This document shows positions 62,177 through 64,000 of a stretch of 64,000 nucleotides of DNA, one piece after another. A program made the position numbers and the translations under genes. Position 1 is the stretch's first letter, and each line of letters opens with the position of its first letter. Source of the stretch: JAKZRT01 sp965247915 (GTDB taxonomy: Bacteria; Pseudomonadota; Alphaproteobacteria; Rhodobacterales; Rhodobacteraceae); contig OZ252048.1 of the NCBI GenBank assembly GCA_965247915.1, positions 3,864,577-3,928,576 on the forward strand, given 5' to 3'. Under the pieces are notes generated by a model. The model did no database searches, was not told the DNA's origin, and saw nothing but the letters and a program-made list of their open reading frames with translations.

Positions 62177-62749
62177 CTACTTATTCGGGGTCGACGACAC
62201 CCCGACCTGCGCCGGCCTGAGCAGCCGTTCGTGCAACAAGAACCCCTGGGCCGTCACCTGAATAATCTCACCCGCTTTGGTGTCGGGCAGGGGGGCTTCG
62301 AACATGGCCTGGTGCATCTGCGGGTCAAACTTGTCGCCAATTTGGGGTTCGATAATTTCGATCCCGTGCTTGCCAAAGACGTTCTGCAGCTCGCGCAAAG
62401 TCAGCTCGACGCCTTGCAGAAACGCGCCGTGCTTGGCTTTTTGTTCATCGGTGGCCAGATCGAGCGCCCGGGTCAGGGCGTCGTAGACCGGCAAAAGATC
62501 GCGGGCCAGACGCGACCCGCCGTACTTTTCGGCCTCGCGCCGGTCGCGCTCGCCGCGTTTGCGGGTGTTTTCGGCATCGGCCAGGGCGCGCATGAAGCGG
62601 TCGCGCATTTCGTCGCGCTGCGCCGTCAGAACCTCGATCTGCTCTTCGGGCGAATTCAGTTCGACCTCGTCCTCCATGACCGACAGGTCGTCCGGGGCTA
62701 CTTCGGCCTCGATGTCGTCAAGAAATTCTTCGTTTTTCGGTTCTGCCAT
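62177..62749 (-). CDS. grpE: Nucleotide exchange factor GrpE
   Basis: A 190-residue co-chaperone that releases ADP from DnaK. It has an acidic N-terminus, a long coiled coil (about residues 30-90: EEQIEVLTAQRDEMRDRFMR, ENTRKRGERDRREAEKYG), and the C-terminal beta-wing EIIEPQIGDKFDPQMHQAMFE. Located 11 bases downstream of hrcA on the same strand, so hrcA-grpE form an operon, as in other alphaproteobacteria; dnaK-dnaJ are elsewhere in the window. Confidence 0.95.
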   Translation of the reverse strand: MAEPKNEEFLDDIEAEVAPDDLSVMEDEVELNSPEEQIEVLTAQRDEMRDRFMRALADAENTRKRGERDRREAEKYGGSRLARDLLPVYDALTRALDLATDEQKAKHGAFLQGVELTLRELQNVFGKHGIEIIEPQIGDKFDPQMHQAMFEAPLPDTKAGEIIQVTAQGFLLHERLLRPAQVGVSSTPNK

Positions 62750-62760
62750 TGCTGCGGCCT

Positions 62761-63825
62761 TTATGTTCGCTCCGACAATATCCGGCCGACAAGCTGGGCG
62801 GTGTAATCAACGATCGGCACGATCCGCCCGTAATTCAGACGGGTCGGGCCGATCACCCCGACAGCTCCGACAATCTTTCGGTCAGCGTTCATATATGGAG
62901 ACACCACCAAAGAGGAACCCGAAAGTGAAAAAAGCTTGTTCTCGGAGCCGATAAAAATGCGCACGCCGTCGCCGGCTTCGGTCAGTTCCAGGAAATCGGC
63001 GATATCGCGCTTGCGTTCGAGGTCGTCAAACAGCGTCCGGATGCGGTCGAGGTCGTCCGCATCGGCCCCGTCGTCCAGAAGATTGGCGCGCCCGCGAACA
63101 ATCAGCCGCTCGGTCCGCTCGCCGTGATTTTCCCATACCGCGATACCGCTTTTAACAAGGTCGCTGGCCAGCACATCGAGCTCGTTGCGGCGCTGGGAAA
63201 TTTCCGCCCGAATCGTCCGGCTGAGCGCGCTGAGCGTCTTGCCTTCGGCAAAAGCGTTGATGAAATTCGCCGCCTCGCGCAGGGACGAGCGCGTGAGCCC
63301 GGGCGGTGGCCGAAAGATGCGGTTCTCAACCTCACCATCGGCAAAGACCAGCACCACCAGCGCCCGGTCGGCGTCGAGGCCGACAAATTCGATGTGCCTG
63401 AGCGGTGCTTCGTGCTTGGGGGCCAGCACTAGGCTCGCCCCGCGCGTAGCGCTGGAAAGCGCCGATCCGACCCGGTCGAGCAACGCACCCACGTCGCCGG
63501 AATTGTCGCCCAGGGTCTCGTCAATTTTCTCGCGGTCCTCGTCGGTAAGCTCACCCACCTCCAAAATCCCATCGACGAACATCCGCAGCCCGCTCTGGGT
63601 CGGCACCCGGCCCGCCGAGGCATGCGGGCTGCCCAGCACCCCGAGGTATTCGAGGTCCTGCATCACTTTGCGGATGGTGGCGGCGGAAATGTTTTCGCTC
63701 ATCATCCGGGTCAGCGACCGCGAACCGACCGGTTCGCCGGACGACAAATAGGTCTCGACCACGCGGCGGAACACTTCGCGCGAGCGGTCGTTCATCTCGG
63801 TCAGGATGTCTTGGGAATCGCTCAT
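62761..63825 (-). CDS. hrcA: Heat-inducible transcriptional repressor HrcA
   Basis: A 354-residue repressor that binds CIRCE operators upstream of groESL in alphaproteobacteria. The winged-helix N-terminus includes FRRVVETYLSSGEPVGSRSL and ISAATIRKVMQDLEYLG; the C-terminal GAF-like domain has GVIGPTRLNYGRIVPIVDY. It is divergent from rph with 114 bases between starts, the usual alphaproteobacterial order. No CIRCE inverted repeat is visible in this window. Confidence 0.95.
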   Translation of the reverse strand: MSDSQDILTEMNDRSREVFRRVVETYLSSGEPVGSRSLTRMMSENISAATIRKVMQDLEYLGVLGSPHASAGRVPTQSGLRMFVDGILEVGELTDEDREKIDETLGDNSGDVGALLDRVGSALSSATRGASLVLAPKHEAPLRHIEFVGLDADRALVVLVFADGEVENRIFRPPPGLTRSSLREAANFINAFAEGKTLSALSRTIRAEISQRRNELDVLASDLVKSGIAVWENHGERTERLIVRGRANLLDDGADADDLDRIRTLFDDLERKRDIADFLELTEAGDGVRIFIGSENKLFSLSGSSLVVSPYMNADRKIVGAVGVIGPTRLNYGRIVPIVDYTAQLVGRILSERT

Positions 63826-63939
63826 CGGTCACTTTTCCAGGCAGCCTCATTAACGTGTCCTTCGGGCCGGGGTCAATCGGGGTTGCCTTCCGAAAGTCGC
63901 CATGGGAATTGGAAAGCCACTTTGCAAAAGGATTTATTC

Positions 63940-64000
63940 ATGCGGCCTTCGGGACGGGAAACCGATGAAATGCGGTCGGTGGTGATTGAGACCGGCGCAA
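63940..64000 (+). CDS. rph: Ribonuclease PH, N-terminal end (partial)
   Basis: The last 61 bases open with ATG and encode MRPSGRETDEMRSVVIETGA, matching the conserved start of RNase PH (MRPSGRxxDxxRxVxIExG), a phosphorolytic 3' tRNA-trimming enzyme. AAAGGATTTATTC precedes the ATG. The gene continues beyond the window. Its place opposite hrcA-grpE is the normal order and supports the call. Confidence 0.9.
   Translation, partial: MRPSGRETDEMRSVVIETGA

Noticed and set aside
62761..63939. Searched for a CIRCE operator (TTAGCACTC-N9-GAGTGCTAA) near hrcA, grpE, dnaK and dnaJ.
   Set aside because: No copy was seen in any of these intergenic stretches.

Overview
The window is typical chromosomal DNA of a marine-type alphaproteobacterium of the order Rhodobacterales (Roseobacter/Rhodobacteraceae). 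It is GC-rich and densely packed, with many ATGA/GTGA start-stop overlaps. The evidence is the gene content and order: hpf-ptsN, dnaK-dnaJ-radC, argJ-mutT, rimP-nusA-ylxR-infB and rph/hrcA-grpE. No tRNA, rRNA or CRISPR array was recognised.

Layout. 1-600: end of hpf, then ptsN. 600-10,800: a surface-polysaccharide block almost entirely on the minus strand: a two-part sulfotransferase, a GT14-like and a GT2_4-like glycosyltransferase, galU, a GT2, kdsB and cysQ, then a divergent KpsM-like polysaccharide exporter gene destroyed by an IS630-family element. 10,800-15,200: alkB, dnaK, dnaJ and the 3' relic of radC. 15,200-24,600: an OmpA-fused phosphate-binding-like protein, an IS5/IS427-group element sitting exactly on a stop codon, an exported unknown, secA, a parvulin, argJ and mutT. 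24,600-30,050: the infB-ylxR-nusA-rimP operon (minus strand) with a hairpin-T7 leader. 30,100-31,950: a small island with an intact antitoxin and a frameshifted PIN toxin, bounded by imperfect copies of the 3' end of a CDGSH iron-sulfur gene. 32,000-37,650: a four-gene peptide-type ABC importer operon. 37,700-46,950: pip, ubiG, an IS110-family element, marR, a nitrilase-family gene, grxC, a frameshifted comF, a methyltransferase, hemH, two L,D-transpeptidases, a CAP lipoprotein and an internally deleted RNA-methyltransferase relic. 46,950-54,100: two coupled exporter-type ABC half-transporters, lysE, cca, a CoA-type NUDIX and hslO. 54,100-64,000: a NUDIX gene, a REC-PP2C phosphatase, an HPt protein, argG, a sulfotransferase, an exported msrA, mutS, grpE, hrcA and the start of rph.

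How the parts fit. The first 10 kb would supply UDP-glucose (galU), CMP-Kdo (kdsB), sugar transfer (three glycosyltransferases), sulfation (sulfotransferase), disposal of the PAP by-product (cysQ) and export (the KpsM-like gene). This is a coherent inferred route to a sulfated, Kdo-linked envelope glycan whose export step has been broken by IS insertion. Heat-shock functions (dnaK, dnaJ, grpE, hrcA, hslO) and translation/transcription factors make up much of the rest.

The region shows active decay. Five genes are broken: the exporter, radC, the PIN toxin, comF and a TrmA/RlmD-type methyltransferase. Three IS elements of different families (IS630, IS5, IS110) are present. The most informative observations are the exact IS junctions, the CDGSH-tail repeats around the toxin-antitoxin island, the methyltransferase relic that keeps only its first and last ~30 codons, and the structured leaders of rimP, argG and mutS.
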